Both the position numbers and the translations under genes were made by a program. Below the pieces are notes generated by a model. It was not told where the DNA came from and ran no database searches. It saw only the letters and a list, made by a program, of their open reading frames with translations. From Serinus canaria (lineage: Eukaryota > Chordata > Aves > Passeriformes > Fringillidae), in contig NC_066332.1 in assembly GCF_022539315.1 (NCBI RefSeq), positions 2,127,001-2,191,000 of the forward strand: a stretch of 64,000 nucleotides of DNA, read 5' to 3'. Positions 47,285-59,130 of this stretch are shown piece by piece (within the stretch, counting starts at the first letter, position 1; the number at the start of each line of letters is the position of its first letter).

Positions 47285-48059
47285 GATGTGGGCTGAGCCT
47301 TTGGCTCCTGAGTCAGCTGGAGCAGTTACAGTTCCTGGAGCTCTGCTGAGCTGGGGCCACAGCTATGAGTTGTGAAGTGAATCACACAGATTTTCTGTCC
47401 TCCACAGCAGTTTCCTTTCCCCAGAGCAGCACTGGTGTTAGTGCTGGAATAGAGGAGAAGCAGTGGGGATTTCAAGGAATCTCAGAATGCTTCACTCTAC
47501 CAGGAAATCCAGCCTGCCCAGCCTCTGCACCAGGCAGCAATGAGATCAAATGCTTTCCTAACCTATTTACTTTAAATGTATCTTGAATATTAGCAATGAT
47601 GGAGTAAACAGACAGCTCTTTGAAAAGTGTGGTGCCTGGTGAGTGTCTGACACAGTATTTAATGAGTGCAGGAAGGGTTTTTATCCAACTGCCTTCGGTA
47701 TGTGGAATGTGTTTTCCCCTTGTTTTGACTGGATGGGTCTTGTGGCTGATCTGTTTAAAAACACTGAAGTGAACAGTTGCAGCAGCAAGCCAAGGTGGTG
47801 ATATCTGAGACCTGCACGTGCTGCAGATGAGGGGGAAACACAGAGCTTCCTTCATCTGTGGTGTGGTTATCAGTGCTCCCCAAATCCTGCTGCTGATAGC
47901 ATTCCACAGCCTTTCTGAAAGAGCTGCAAAACATGAGGACACCTAGTGCCACCTCCCTGGGCTGGCAGTTTGGCATTTGCTGGGGAGCTCCTGTGCCTTG
48001 GAGTGCCCAGCACAGTGTTGGCAGTAATGCCCAGCGTGGCTTTGCTTGTCTGCTGCTCC
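47285..48059. other. Unique noncoding sequence
   Basis: No gene recognised. A 156-codon minus-strand frame at 47472-47942 has no recognisable domain and is overlapped by another minus frame; I treat it as chance. Confidence 0.45.
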
Positions 48060-48200
48060 CTGGGAGCAAGATCTATTGCTCCCTCCTCTTATTCCTTTAT
48101 ACATTACACAGAGTGGAAACAAAAATCAGATAGAAACACAGAGTCCATCAGTCATTACAAACTCAGAAGATAGACTGTGATAGTAAATCTTCCTTTTGTC
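48060..48200. promoter_or_regulatory. Weak candidate conserved block
   Basis: AT-rich repeat-free run including CAGATAGAAACACAGAG and GAAGATAGACTGTGATAG, with repeated AGATA (GATA-factor-like) cores. Low confidence. Confidence 0.18.
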
Positions 48201-49059
48201 TTCTTCTCTCTGGCCTTTGCACACAGCAGTAGGGACACAAGAAGAATTAAGTTGTTGGGTGGGTACTGGAATGGTCTGGATTAAACCGAAGGGGCTCTGA
48301 GGTGAAGTGTAGCAGTTCTGGTTTAGCTGAATCAGGAATAAAGTGCTTAACCACAGCCCCAGGTGGAGGCAATGCCCTGAATATCCCCTAAGTACAGATT
48401 GGGAGCAGTGGCTTTGCCATTTGGATTTCTTTAGTAATCATTTTTTGCAGCAGCACCAATGAGATCAGGGTGGTTGGAGGGGTTTGTCTGCATTTGGTGT
48501 TTGTGTGATTTCTTTTTTGATTAACCTTTTGTGTACTACAGCTGTTCACTGCAATCCAGAGGGGGTTTATGAGTTAAGATTTATGGTAAAGTGCTCTAAC
48601 ACAAGGAATTGGATCAGGATTGAGCTGGGGGTGTGTGCACAGGTCATTGCAGCAGCCGTCACTGCTTTCCTTCTTCCTGTAATTCTGTGGATCCCAGTTG
48701 TGTGATCATAAAATTCATATTAGAACATTAGCAAATGCAAATGTGTAGCCCCATTCTCATCATTTACCCTCAGTTTAATTCTTTGGATAAAGTACTTTGT
48801 TTTTATCAATTCACAGGCATGGGAGTGACAAGCCTGTTTATAACTATCAGTGATACAGAGCAGCAGCTCCAGAAATGCCATGGGATTTTGGAATCAGCAC
48901 TGAGAAACTTTTCCATAAATGCCAGGAATAACATTATATTTGAATATTTAACCCTTACCCAGGCAATTTGAGGACTGGAAACCATATGTGCTTTTCATGA
49001 TGGGAGCCAAGATGACCCTACATAAAGATAAATATAACTACATAAAAGCACTCAGGAAG
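48201..49059. other. Unique noncoding sequence
   Basis: No gene or young repeat recognised; mostly AT-balanced single-copy DNA. Confidence 0.5.
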
Positions 49060-49215
49060 GATGGTGTTGTGGTTAAGAGCTGGGCAAGGGCTGGGGAGCT
49101 CCAAGGTCTAATCCCAGCTCAGCCACAGGCTTCTTGGGTGATCCTGGGCATGTAACTGAATCCCTGCATATTTCAGTTTTTCCATTTGGGAATGAGAGAT
49201 AATAGCACTGCCCCA
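49060..49215 (+). mobile_element. MIR SINE (ancient amniote)
   Basis: Plus-strand match to the Mammalian-wide Interspersed Repeat type. In order: GTGTTGTGGTTAAGAGC (start), GGTCTAATCCCAGCTCAGCC (49105-49124, containing a B-box-like GGTCTAATCCC), GGGTGATCCTGGGCATGTAA, then TTTCAGTTTTTCCATTTGGG and AATGAGAGATAATAGCACTG. MIRs are tRNA-derived SINEs that used L2 machinery and stopped moving long ago. Legible copies in birds are rare, so a copy this clear may have been kept by selection. Confidence 0.87.
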
Positions 49216-49957
49216 AGCTGGGAGGGGAAGCACGTTGCTGCGTGGGAGGTGTGGGCTGGGAGATGGTGCTGGTGGCCACTAGGAAAATCTGACCAGGTGC
49301 TCTGCTGAGGACACACACTGCTCCACTGGGATTCAGTTTCTCCTCTCCTTCTCCAAAAGCTGGATGAATAAACTCCTGCCTTGATTAGCATGTCAAACCA
49401 GAGAAGCACACCTGAACTCTGGGAAGTCACATCCTTGGCAAGCGTTCCTTGTTTGAACATAATTTAAATCCAAAAGCAGTGAGGGGGGAATAATGAGGAA
49501 AGGGAAGGGAGAGCTGCAGTAGATGAGCCCATCTGGTTTTGGTTGAGTGCTACCTAAGTGAGTTGTGTTTATTGGTTATAGACTCGTGTTTGCTTTATAC
49601 GCTCACGGGCCAGGTAGCTCTTGCTCTGCTCATGACTTGGCACCCACTTCTGCCCCTTCCTCTGCTCAGGAGGTCCAAATCCTGGTCCTGTTCTCTGGAA
49701 AGGTGGGATCTTTCAGAGTAACCAGCAAGAAGGAGACTGAATTGGCCACTGAGCATTCCCACTTGCAGCCTGTGTCTCCTATGGGATGTCATTGCAGCAG
49801 CATGGAGCCAAGGTGCTGGGCTGGCGGCACATGAGAGGCAGCCTGTGCAGCTGCTGGCATGAGGAGGGGTCCTGTTGGTGAGGAAAGGTCTGGAAGGAGC
49901 AGTCCCTGCTCAGGGAAGCAGGTAGAATCCTGCAGAGTGCTGTAAAGTCCTGCTGGA
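49216..49957. other. Unique noncoding sequence
   Basis: No gene recognised. GC-moderate DNA with short overlapping frames on both strands. Confidence 0.5.
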
Positions 49958-50002
49958 TGCCGAGCAGGCGGCGCTGGGCCGCGCAAGGTGCGGGGGAGCG
50001 TG
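49958..50002. other. 45-bp CpG cluster
   Basis: About seven CpGs in 45 bp (GCCGAGC, GGCGGCGC, GCCGCGC, TGCGG, AGCGTG) in otherwise CpG-poor DNA. Could be a bound, unmethylated site; too short to be an island. Confidence 0.35.
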
Positions 50003-50430
50003 ATCAGGAATTGTTTGGAAGGAAGAGTTTTGATGTAATTATACCCTTCAGCCATTGCCACACTTTCCTCCCTTTCATCTCCAGGCAGGTCCACACGTTC
50101 AGATGTGAAGCTGGAAATGAAACACATCTGGCTATCCCAAAATGACAACAGACTTTTATTTGCTATTTTTGGTATACAACAAAAGCTTTGTATCTCACTA
50201 ATTGAACATATGGGCTCTCCCTTGCTTTTTCCCCCCTGCTAAACTCCACTTTTCCATGTGTCATCGTCCGATTCCAACATTTGATCTGTCGAGTCCATCT
50301 CAGCCATGTGTTTGTTGTAATCTGCTACACATGTAGCCTTGTTTTTGTGTGCATCCTGACCTCCAGTGAGAGCTGCAGTTGTTTCCATCATGGATAGTGT
50401 TGAGGAGTTACACATCCTTTTTATCAGGGT
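50003..50430. promoter_or_regulatory. Candidate conserved noncoding block
   Basis: Repeat-free AT-rich stretch following the CpG cluster, with retained CpGs (CATCGTCCGATTCC and CTGTCGAGTCC near 50263-50295), CTAATTGAAC, TTTATTTGC and ACACATGTAGCC. No frame of note. Inference only. Confidence 0.33.
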
Positions 50431-51779
50431 TTTTGGCCACCGGCAGCTCCTCGCGGGGCTCCTGCCAAGCCTCTGAAAGCTCAGGGTTTGGGGCAGCCGT
50501 ATCTGTTTGTCTTGTCATACCAGATGCTGGCTTTCTTCAGTGTAACAGAAGTAGAAAACTCCCAAAATAGAAAATAGCCTTGTCAGTAAAACCCAGGGAA
50601 GATGAGGGTCAGCTTAAGCTTGGTAGAGCTGGAGCTTAAGGCAGGGATGGAGGTGGATGGCTGGGAGATGAGCACTGGACAGAAGGCAGGGAGCTCTTTG
50701 GGGTCAGAACAGTCTGTGGGATAAAGAGAGGAAAATGCCTCTCCTGAGCCCTTCAAAGCAGGCATGCCATGAAAACCCACTGGAGGCTCCTGAGACTCAG
50801 CTCATTATGGGTCCAGGACCTCTTGATTACTGTGAAAGATTCGTCATCAGGACTGGGGTTTGTGCCTGTGGGGGATCCACTCAGTTATTTCCAACTACAG
50901 CTCTAAATTGTTCCCATGCTCCATCGTGCTTTGATTAGCTCAAATTCTGCTGTAACTGTTGGAGGCTCTCACCGTGACAAAAAAACCAGGTGACAGTGAT
51001 CAAACCAGAGGGTGTGGAGTGGGAACTCTTGGGGATTTAGGGTGGGGAGAAGGAGCTGCTGGGGCTTTGGGGTAGGATGGGGTTGGAGGTAACCCCTGTA
51101 CAAGTTCCTGAGCACCGAAGGACAAACCACCTGCAGCTTTCACCATGCTGTGTGTTGTTCCTTGGGAGAAATGGCAAATAAATGCCAAAAATCCAGGCTA
51201 GCTGTGCATTAACTGCCCACACAAACACACAGGCACGGCCCCAGCCCCTGAGTCCCCACCATGTTCCAGCTGTGCTAATGGTCACCTTTCCTGCAGTCAA
51301 ACTGGGCCAATTTCATCACATTTGGCTCATGTTTATCAACTCAGCACTTAAGCAATGAGGTTTTGGTTGCAGGGAGGGAATGAGTCCATCTCTGTCTCAC
51401 CCTGAGGTGAGGGATGAGGAGCCATGCGTGGGGTGTCCTGGCTTGGAGGCTCCTCACTCTGTGTTGCAATCCTCTGACTGCAGCAAAAATCAAATATTTG
51501 TGCTTGAAGGCAGAGCTGAGGCAATTTCCACCAGGAATATGCCATCTCTCACCACTTGAACAATATCATGCATTCGTTGTGCTATTATTCTGTCCAGTTC
51601 TTGACATAAACTGCTGAGCAATTTGGTCTCGAGCTCCCTTTTTAGCCAAGAGTACAAGCTTAAAAAATTTGAGGTTGCACTCGAGGACTTCCCAATCAGC
51701 TGAGGAATGAACTCTGCAGCAGAAGTTGTATTTAGCAAAATGGACTTACAATTATTATTCATAAATGCACATGTTATGG
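50431..51779. other. Unique noncoding sequence
   Basis: No gene recognised. Short overlapping frames up to 90 codons. No repeat family seen. Confidence 0.5.
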
Positions 51780-52170
51780 CTGCAGTTGTTTCACTTCTTT
51801 CTTTTACAGCCCTATAAATTGTACACAGAACATAAAGGCTTTACTTCTTAAATAAATGTTTTGCAGCCGCCATAAATTATCTTTCTTGCATTCATAATGA
51901 AAAAAGAAAATCACTGTTTGATGTTTTATATCCTCTTCACTAAAATGTAAAATATGGTAGTTGGAGCCAGATTTTATCTCATTTGAAAATAAAAGAAGGT
52001 TCATTTCCTACTAATTTTTTTGAGTCTTACGTTTGGAGTTCCCATGAAGTGTTGCCCAATCTGCAAGGCAGAGTTACAATAAACTCTGCTTTAGCTGAGG
52101 CTTTGGGTTTGAGTTGCACCAGCACTAATAATCACCATGGTGAACTGAGTTATGAGCATAACCTGAGTCC
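51780..52170. promoter_or_regulatory. Candidate conserved noncoding block
   Basis: AT-rich, repeat-free, and contains CCATAAA (51870-51876, posterior HOX/CDX-like), GCAGCCGCCATAAATT, TTCATAATG, CTATAAATTG and ATTTGAAAATAAAAG. Isolated CpGs are kept. Among the stronger candidates for an enhancer by composition; no alignment was possible. Confidence 0.38.
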
Positions 52171-52319
52171 TTTGTATCATTTTTTTAATCCCTGATGTTG
52201 TTCTGTTTCATCTTTCTACCCCCCCAATCACTGGCTGAGTTCTGATTGTTGAACTTCTCCCCGCGCCAGCCCTCGAGGACCCTGCCCCAGCCTGGCTGTC
52301 CTGGAAGCAGGCCTTGCTA
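52171..52319. other. Short GC-richer spacer
   Basis: Includes a CCCCGCGCCAGCCC patch (about 52260). No gene seen. Confidence 0.45.
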
Positions 52320-52580
52320 AACTCCCAGCTCACTGGTTTGCAAAGCAAACTTCAGCCTTGTACTATTTACCTTGGCAAGTGCCCGACCAGATTGATGATC
52401 TGTAAAGTGGATTTGTTATTTGGCTGTTTGCTTTGGCAGCTCTTGAAAGCAGTTTGCTGATTACAGCCCCAGATGTCATTGCATACATTACTGCTCACTA
52501 TAAGTTTCTTCTAAAGTTTTAATTTCAGCCACAAATACTATTAAGCTTTTTGCACCTTTGTGTATTTAGCTTATGGATAT
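52320..52580. promoter_or_regulatory. Candidate conserved noncoding block
   Basis: Repeat-free block with GCAAAGCAAAC, GATTGATGATCTGTAAAG, TTGCATACATTACTGC and TAAAGTTTTAATTTC. GATTGATGATC resembles a PBX/TALE plus homeodomain composite. Inference from motif content. Confidence 0.33.
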
Positions 52581-55228
52581 TAAATATCAAGAGCAGGCTG
52601 CCTTGATTTCCTTAATTTTTCCTCTGATTATCTTTGTTGGCTTCCTCCAGGCATCTCTGCAGTGCAGGACAGGGGATGCTGCTTTGCCCTGGGTCAGTGC
52701 TGTGCCCAGCTGTGCCACAGGCAGTTGCAAGTTGGTCACATGCACAGTTTCCTAACTGTAGATAAGATGGAGAATTGCCACAGCACTTGTGTGAATTATC
52801 AGCTTTACCATGAGCAAGCCCTGGGCTCAGGAGAGCAGAGATCAGGAGGATGGTCGCTGCCATCACCCTGTGCCCCACGTGTGTCAGGGCAGGCACTAAA
52901 GGAACATGGTTTCCCTGGGTGATCCCCATCCCCTCTAACTATTATCTTGACTTTTAAAGGCTCTCAAACCTGATAAGCAAGCTGGCAGATCAATAGGCTC
53001 AGAATCAATTTGTTTGTGACACGGGGTAATCCTGAGTCTGGCTCTGCTGCCCGCAGAGCTCCCAGCCAGCAGGATTAGGGGTGAGAAATATTGGGATATT
53101 ACATTTTCCTGCTGCCTCAAAGGGCATCTGCCTTCCCAAAGTCCAGTAAGAGGCACATGCAAAGCTCAGCTGGGTGTTTGCTGCTCCCCTACCTCAAGTT
53201 CTGCAGGGCTGCCCAGGAGCAAAGCCTGGCACAGCCCAGCTTGGGCAGACACTGCTGGTCCTGGCTTTGAGCAGTTAAACCTTTCTTTGTGGCCAGGAGC
53301 TTTGCTTTCTTTCAGTGGGGGCACTTTCAGCTTTGAAATATTTAAGTTGAAGAAGTTAATTCACTTTAAGTAAGTTTACTTTGCAAGGGGAGGATATCAT
53401 CGTAGTATTTTTGGCCACTGCTTGAAAATTCCTCTAACCCTTTACTATAATAAGCAAATTGAGCAGATTAAAGACACATTATGCTGCCAAATGGTTTTTC
53501 TACACAGGGTGACATATATTTTTTCTGTGGAAAAGGTTGTGGGGGTTTTTGTGAGCTGCTATGCTTTTTTTAGCACTTCCTGTTTTATTGTGTTTGAAGT
53601 GTCTTTGTGGTGACCTGTTGGGGTAAGATTCTTCCATATGGAAGTGTTTCTTCAACTTTTAATCATTTTGTTTAAAAAAAAAAAAGGTTTTAAATCCGAT
53701 TTGCAGATGTCTCTGGTTTTGTTGGCAGAGAGCTTGTCCAACTCACTGCAGTGTTGTAGAAATGATGAATTGTTCATCCACAATGTGATGGTGACATCCA
53801 CGGAGTTGCACTCTCAGAAGACCTTCTTTCAAATCTATTGAAAATATCCACAGAAAAGCTGTTGTTTGTGTTTTGATGTATTTTTCCTCTTTGAAATCCT
53901 GCCTTCTCTGAATGCCTTGGCAAAACTCCTGTTGGTTTTGGTGGAGCTGGGATTTCACCAGCAGACCCCTGACTTGGTTGCAGGCATCTCTGAAGTAATA
54001 TCAGGAGAACAAGCAAACCTGTGTCTATTCCTGGAGAACATCAAGCTGGGGTTTTATAGAGGGTCAAAAAAAAGTTACAAGTTTATTTTTAAGTCTACAA
54101 GATAAAGTCATTAAAGCACAAGAGAATGCAGATTCCCTGAGCTCTTACTGGGCTGGCCAGGTCACAACTGAGAGCAGAGTTTGGACCACTGCAGTTGTGC
54201 TGTAGCTGCCTCCTGTTTCCCATTAGCTCTGACACTAACATCTGAATTTCAGATTCTGTCTTGTTTAGGTTGAGCTGCTCAGTCTGTGCATCCAGCAGAC
54301 ACCTCAGGACCTCTCTGGAGCTGTCTGGCTTGCAGGGAGTGTGAGGGCAGAGCAGGAGCTGCTGGGCACAGTGTGTTAGCCAGGGATGTCCAGCAGGCAT
54401 CTCCAGACCTCCCCTCTGCATCATGCCCTCGATGTTTCAAGCCTAAGAAAAGTGCCTCTGACAGTGTTTTTGAGCCCACATGTGAATACCACATGTTGAG
54501 GTCTCATGTCTGCAGTTTCACTCCTAATTAAGTGTAGATGTAAGTACTGGGTATCATTTAAGGTCTTTGGCTCTCTGCAATTCACCACAAGCATCTAATT
54601 CCCACTTCCTTTGTCTTGGACCTGTTATTTATAGGAGAAGGGTAGGTGGACTTGGTGGTTACAAGTCTCCTGGATTATTATGTTTCTGTAGCTGTCATCC
54701 TGTCAAGGGTCCTGCAGAAATTTGCACTGTGGGCTCTTGGTAGTTTATAGGGAATAAAATCCCCTCCTGTGCCAAAGGCTGCCCTTAGGTCTGTGCACAG
54801 CTTAAGTCTTGGTAAGCCCTGAAAATGAGTCTTAAATGTTATATTGGCCTTCTCAGCACAGAGGTGAGCTGCATTCTGTGTGAACACAGAGATTTCCAGT
54901 TCAGCTGAAGGCTGTTTGTCTCTGCTGCTGTGAGAATTAGGATGGGGGCTCTGAACCTGCTGAAACCTTTTGATGCTCATCCCTCAGAAGCCAGGGCCTT
55001 GCAGCTCTCTGACCTAACAAGAGCACAGTCTGGAAAAAGGCAGCTTTTTGATGTAGATGGGCCCACGACTCATCTGGTTTGGATTTTCAAGGTGTTCCAG
55101 AGTCATATTGGTAACTACAGGGGGTCTTCTGTGAGCAGCAATATGCACTGACTTACTGCTGAGCCCTCAGAGCATTCCCAGATATTTATTTTTGGAAAAC
55201 TGAAGTCAGGTAGCTCCTGTCTATTAGA
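52581..55228. other. Unique noncoding sequence
   Basis: No gene recognised. An A12 run lies near 53673-53684. Frames up to 109 codons (54095-54424 minus and others) overlap across strands and have no recognisable product. Confidence 0.5.
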
Positions 55229-55320
55229 TAGATGGAGAAATTGAGCCATAAGATGGACAGGTGACTTCCCTGGGCTGGGCAGAGAAATATCAACAAGACT
55301 CAGACATAAAGCTGGAAAGT
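55229..55320 (-). mobile_element. Possible MIR-type SINE fragment
   Basis: The plus strand reads GATGGAGAAATTGAGCCATA, AGATGGACAGGTGACTTCCC, TGGGCTGGGCAGAGAAA, resembling the reverse strand of a MIR (the part that reads GAAACTGAGGCACAGAG...GTGACTTGCCC). It is diverged and short, so chance or another old SINE cannot be ruled out. Confidence 0.45.
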
Positions 55321-58300
55321 TATTTTGCTCTGGTGTGCACAGCTTTCAGAATGTGTTGGAAACATTTCCAATAGGGAAATCCTTATTGCATCTCCCCAAA
55401 AAAGATCATATGGGTATTGACATTCTCAGGTGATGCTCTGCCTTGTCCCACCTGATGAACTTTGGGCACAGATTTGGTTCTGACTTTTGGAAAAGAAGGA
55501 ATTATGCCCATGAAGGTCATTGTCATCTGCAGAGCTGGCAGGGCTTCAGGGGCTCTGGGGACAAGGTGCCTCCAGCTCAGTGGCAACTCTCCAGTTTAAA
55601 TATTTCACCAAAACACCTCCAAGGTCTCCCACTTCCTCAGTAGCTTCCTGACAGTGTCCAACTAGATGAAAATTAGCCAGTGTCTTGGTTTGTGGAGCTG
55701 CAAAGGTCAAATGTCCTGGAGAAACAAGGTGTAAGATGCTAATTCTGCCCTGGAATGGGAAGGCAGTTCTGTGCTCAATTGAGCAGAAAATGCAGGTGGG
55801 CTTAAACATCTCCATTTTTTGCCTTCTGTTTTGAGTGCAATTAAATAAAATCTGCTGTGATCACAGGGAGGATAACCAGCTTCCAGTGCAATCCCAAATC
55901 TCGTGCTAACACCAGTAATGAGGCAAACAGCTTGGGAAGGCTGCACGTGTCCTGGGCTGGTCCCTGCCCCGTCTGTCCCCAGTGTGGGACACACAGGAAG
56001 CTCGCCCTGAACTTCTGTTCTCACACTTCTCCTCTTGGAATCTTGTTTTCCACTTTTTGGAGATTTGTGAAACATATGCCTTGGAGGCTTCCCAATTTTT
56101 TTTCACAGCAAGAAGAGAATTGCTCTCTGTGCTGTTAAAACTCTCACGAAAGAGCTCGCTCCTTTCTCAAGGACCTGCCTGGTGCAGCTCAGCAATTCCC
56201 ATTTCTCATCACTTCACAGTGTATTTTATAGGGTATAAAAATGGTGTTATGATCCATGTTCCCAAACCTTGCCTCAGCTAGCAGGAACATCAATAAACAT
56301 GGCTTGATAGACACCAGAGCTGCCCCGGTGCTTTGAACGTGCCCTCGCAGACTTTTGGAATCTATTCTCCATGGAGGAAACTCCTCGTGCCTCTGTTGAG
56401 TTTTTCATGTATCAAAGGTAATAATTGTGCTTAGCAAAAGTGGCTTCTCCCAGGATGCATTCCCAATCTGGTCACTTAATGTGCTTAGAAACATTTCCTT
56501 TCCTTCATCATCGTTTTTTCTCATTCCTTGATTTAAATTAATCTGCAGATTGGGACGCCGGTGTTACCTAGATCTGGCAAAAGATTTTACTTCATTTCTC
56601 CCCCTTCCCTTTTCCTTCTCTCTCTATAAAGTTATTATTGTTATTTCTTCAGCTCACAGCTGGGATGATGGGTTTGCACAGCTCCACTCTCTGTTCCAGG
56701 AAATTCTGTCTTTGTTCCGAGGCTGCCAGCGCAGAGGCTCCTTTCACCTTGATCTTTCAGCACAGCACTAAAACGTTTGGCAAGTTTCTTGTCGTGTTTT
56801 TTGCTGCTGTCCAGGGCTTTTGAGAGATTCCCCTTGGACAACTTCCACCTCTGAGCTTGCCCACTGGAGGAAATACTTCCCCTAGAATTTACACAGCCAC
56901 ATCATCACGAGTGCTGCATCCCTCTCATATCTTCATTAGCTTCCTTCTCTCCTTGGATTTGCTCCTCTCTGGTTTGAAGTCAGTTTTTCCTGCTGGGAGG
57001 ATGGTTGGAGCTGGAGCAGCACTGGATCCAATGGGCTCTCAGATCCTCCCCAGAGGAGGAGGTTCTGCAGCCTGCAGAATTCCCTCAGCAAAACATCCGT
57101 GGTTTCACTCATCATTTTAGGCTGGAATAGGTATGGGATCAGCTCCTACCTGAATGATATCAGTCTCCCTAATAATCAGCTTTTTTTTTCCACATTAAAT
57201 TCCCCAGAAACTTGTGATTAGCCCCACTTCTGAGAGTTCAGCACAGTTTAATTCTCCTGTAAAACTGTCAGCAGTGATTTTCTTGTTTAAAGACAGATTT
57301 TGGTTCTTGTACAGAACTACTTCTTGCTAAATTCCTTTTCAACCAAACACTCTTGTCATTTCTCAGCCATTAAAGACAATAAACTCCAGCTTTGGATTTT
57401 TACATGCTGAACTTAGTTTATAATGATGGATACTTGTTTATAACACACTGAAGATTTTTGTTAGCTTTCTGGCATAAAAATTGGAATCTTCCCTTTTGAT
57501 TGGTGGTTATTAGTAGCAGGTTTATCCTTTCAAATATGTACAAGCCATGATTTAAGTGGAATATTTCTTGTCCACAAGAATGGTAGGCTGCAGCTCTCAG
57601 AACCCATCTTGCCTTTGCAAGCAGCATCTTCATAATCATCAAACTGTCCTCGTGGGTTGAAGCTGATTTTGCAGCAGGATTTAGGTGGTGCAACCCAGAA
57701 AGTCACAGTCCCAGTCCCAGTGCTGGTTTTTGATGCTTTGGTCCATGAGAAGAGACCTGGGGCTCCTCTCCCCAGTGTTTTGGGGCAGCTCCAGCTCCAG
57801 GTGTGGATGATCCCACTGTTCCCATCCTTAAATCAGTTGCTCTGAAAGTTTTGAAGGTGCTGTGAAGCTGAATCAGGCACTCCTGGGGAAGTGGGAAGTG
57901 AGAAACACCCACTTGGACCGTGCTAGGACAGGGCCACAGTGCCATGAAAACTTGAATGGTTCTTCCTAAAGCCAGGGAAATCTGTTGGGTCAGGCAGGGA
58001 ATTGGGCTGGCATCCACTGAAATGTCTCCTTCTTCCCTCTGTCTGCACCAGGTGACTCCTGGTCCATCCGAATTGACACCAGAGGTTTTATTGCATCATA
58101 GATCAGAGCAAAGGCATCCTTGCCATCAGTGCTCCAAAATGGGGTTTAGTGAAGGAAGAAGAAAAATTGACTATAAAAATCCAGTTTTTGTCTTTCCAAC
58201 TTAGGGCACACTCTGATTCAACAGTGTGAATTATCAGACTTCCCTCTTAACTGTGATTTATTTTGGGTTGATGCAGCCACTTCTGTCTTTTTTTTTTCTG

Positions 58301-58927
58301 GTTTTATGGGAAGAAAAGTAAGAAAGAATAAGGAAAATTTCCCTTTTAATCCGTCCCCATTAGGGTGATGCCCTACAGGCACACCCTTCTAGTCACCTTT
58401 AGTGATTTCTCTAGCAGGAGGTCAGTGCCACTGTCAAGTGCAAAAATGCTGTTGTCACTCAAGGCAGTCAAAGACCTTGTGTGACTTTTTTTCAGGAGTT
58501 CTTGCTGGCTCCTGAGAGCTTTGCTGTGAGCCATGGCTGCCTGACTCCTCTCTGCACTTGGAGCTGCTGCAGCCAGCGTGGAGCTGGGGAAGGCTGAGTC
58601 CCTGTGAGCTGAGTGTGTGCTGAGGAGGAGAGGGAGATGAGTTCAATGACCAAAAGCCTCAGGCTGGGATGTGCCAGCTGGGATCATTTTTTCACTCCAT
58701 CATCTCACCTTGCCACGTCGCTCTGCCTTATCCAGCCACCAGATGCCTGATGGATAACACAAGTGACAAGGGCAAAACCTCCTCCATGGATGCAGAGGAG
58801 AACTTCAGGGGCTGCTGGCTCCTGCCCAGCTGTGTCCTGCCTGGCTGCAGTGAAATCCCTGCCTTGCCTGGGCTCTGGGAGGAGATCAGACCTTGGTGCT
58901 GTGAGCTCTCTGGCCACTCTCCAGCAG
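55321..58927. other. Unique noncoding sequence
   Basis: No gene recognised. Overlapping frames up to 122 codons at 55546-56281 lie on both strands. 56500-56650 and 57120-57540 are AT-rich, with T9-10 runs near 57180 and 58288. I recognise no transposon. Confidence 0.5.
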
Positions 58928-59130
58928 CACACTTAAGCACACACTTAACTTTCAGCATATATCCTCCCATTGAAGTCACTGGGGCTGTTTGCATGCTTAA
59001 AAGTAAGTATATGCTTAAGCTGGCTCATGACCAGAGGTTTCAGTGCTTTGTAGGTCCAGTCCTTGCTGGAGCTCAGATAATTTGCTCGTGCAACTTGGCA
59101 CAGGCTTTTAATGAATTCAGAATCGGGCCA
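58928..59130 (+). mobile_element. Palindromic ancient amniote repeat
   Basis: Two imperfect inverted arms (about 58928-58971 and 58975-59023) share CTTAAGCA / TGCTTAAG, ACTTAACTTT / AAAAGTAAGT and AGCATAT / GCATGCT pairs around a centre reading CCCATTGAAGTCACTGGGG. I recall this palindromic 'CCCATTGA-GTCAATGGG, TGCTTAAG' pattern as an old dispersed repeat of reptile and bird genomes; the family name is uncertain. An AATCGGGCC near 59120 resembles its outer end. It lies in a 188-codon plus-strand frame (58669-59235) that I reject as coding. Confidence 0.62.

Noticed and set aside
49060..49215. Possible functional tRNA gene at the B-box-like word
   Set aside because: No cloverleaf and no matching A box at the right spacing; the sequence around it matches a MIR SINE.
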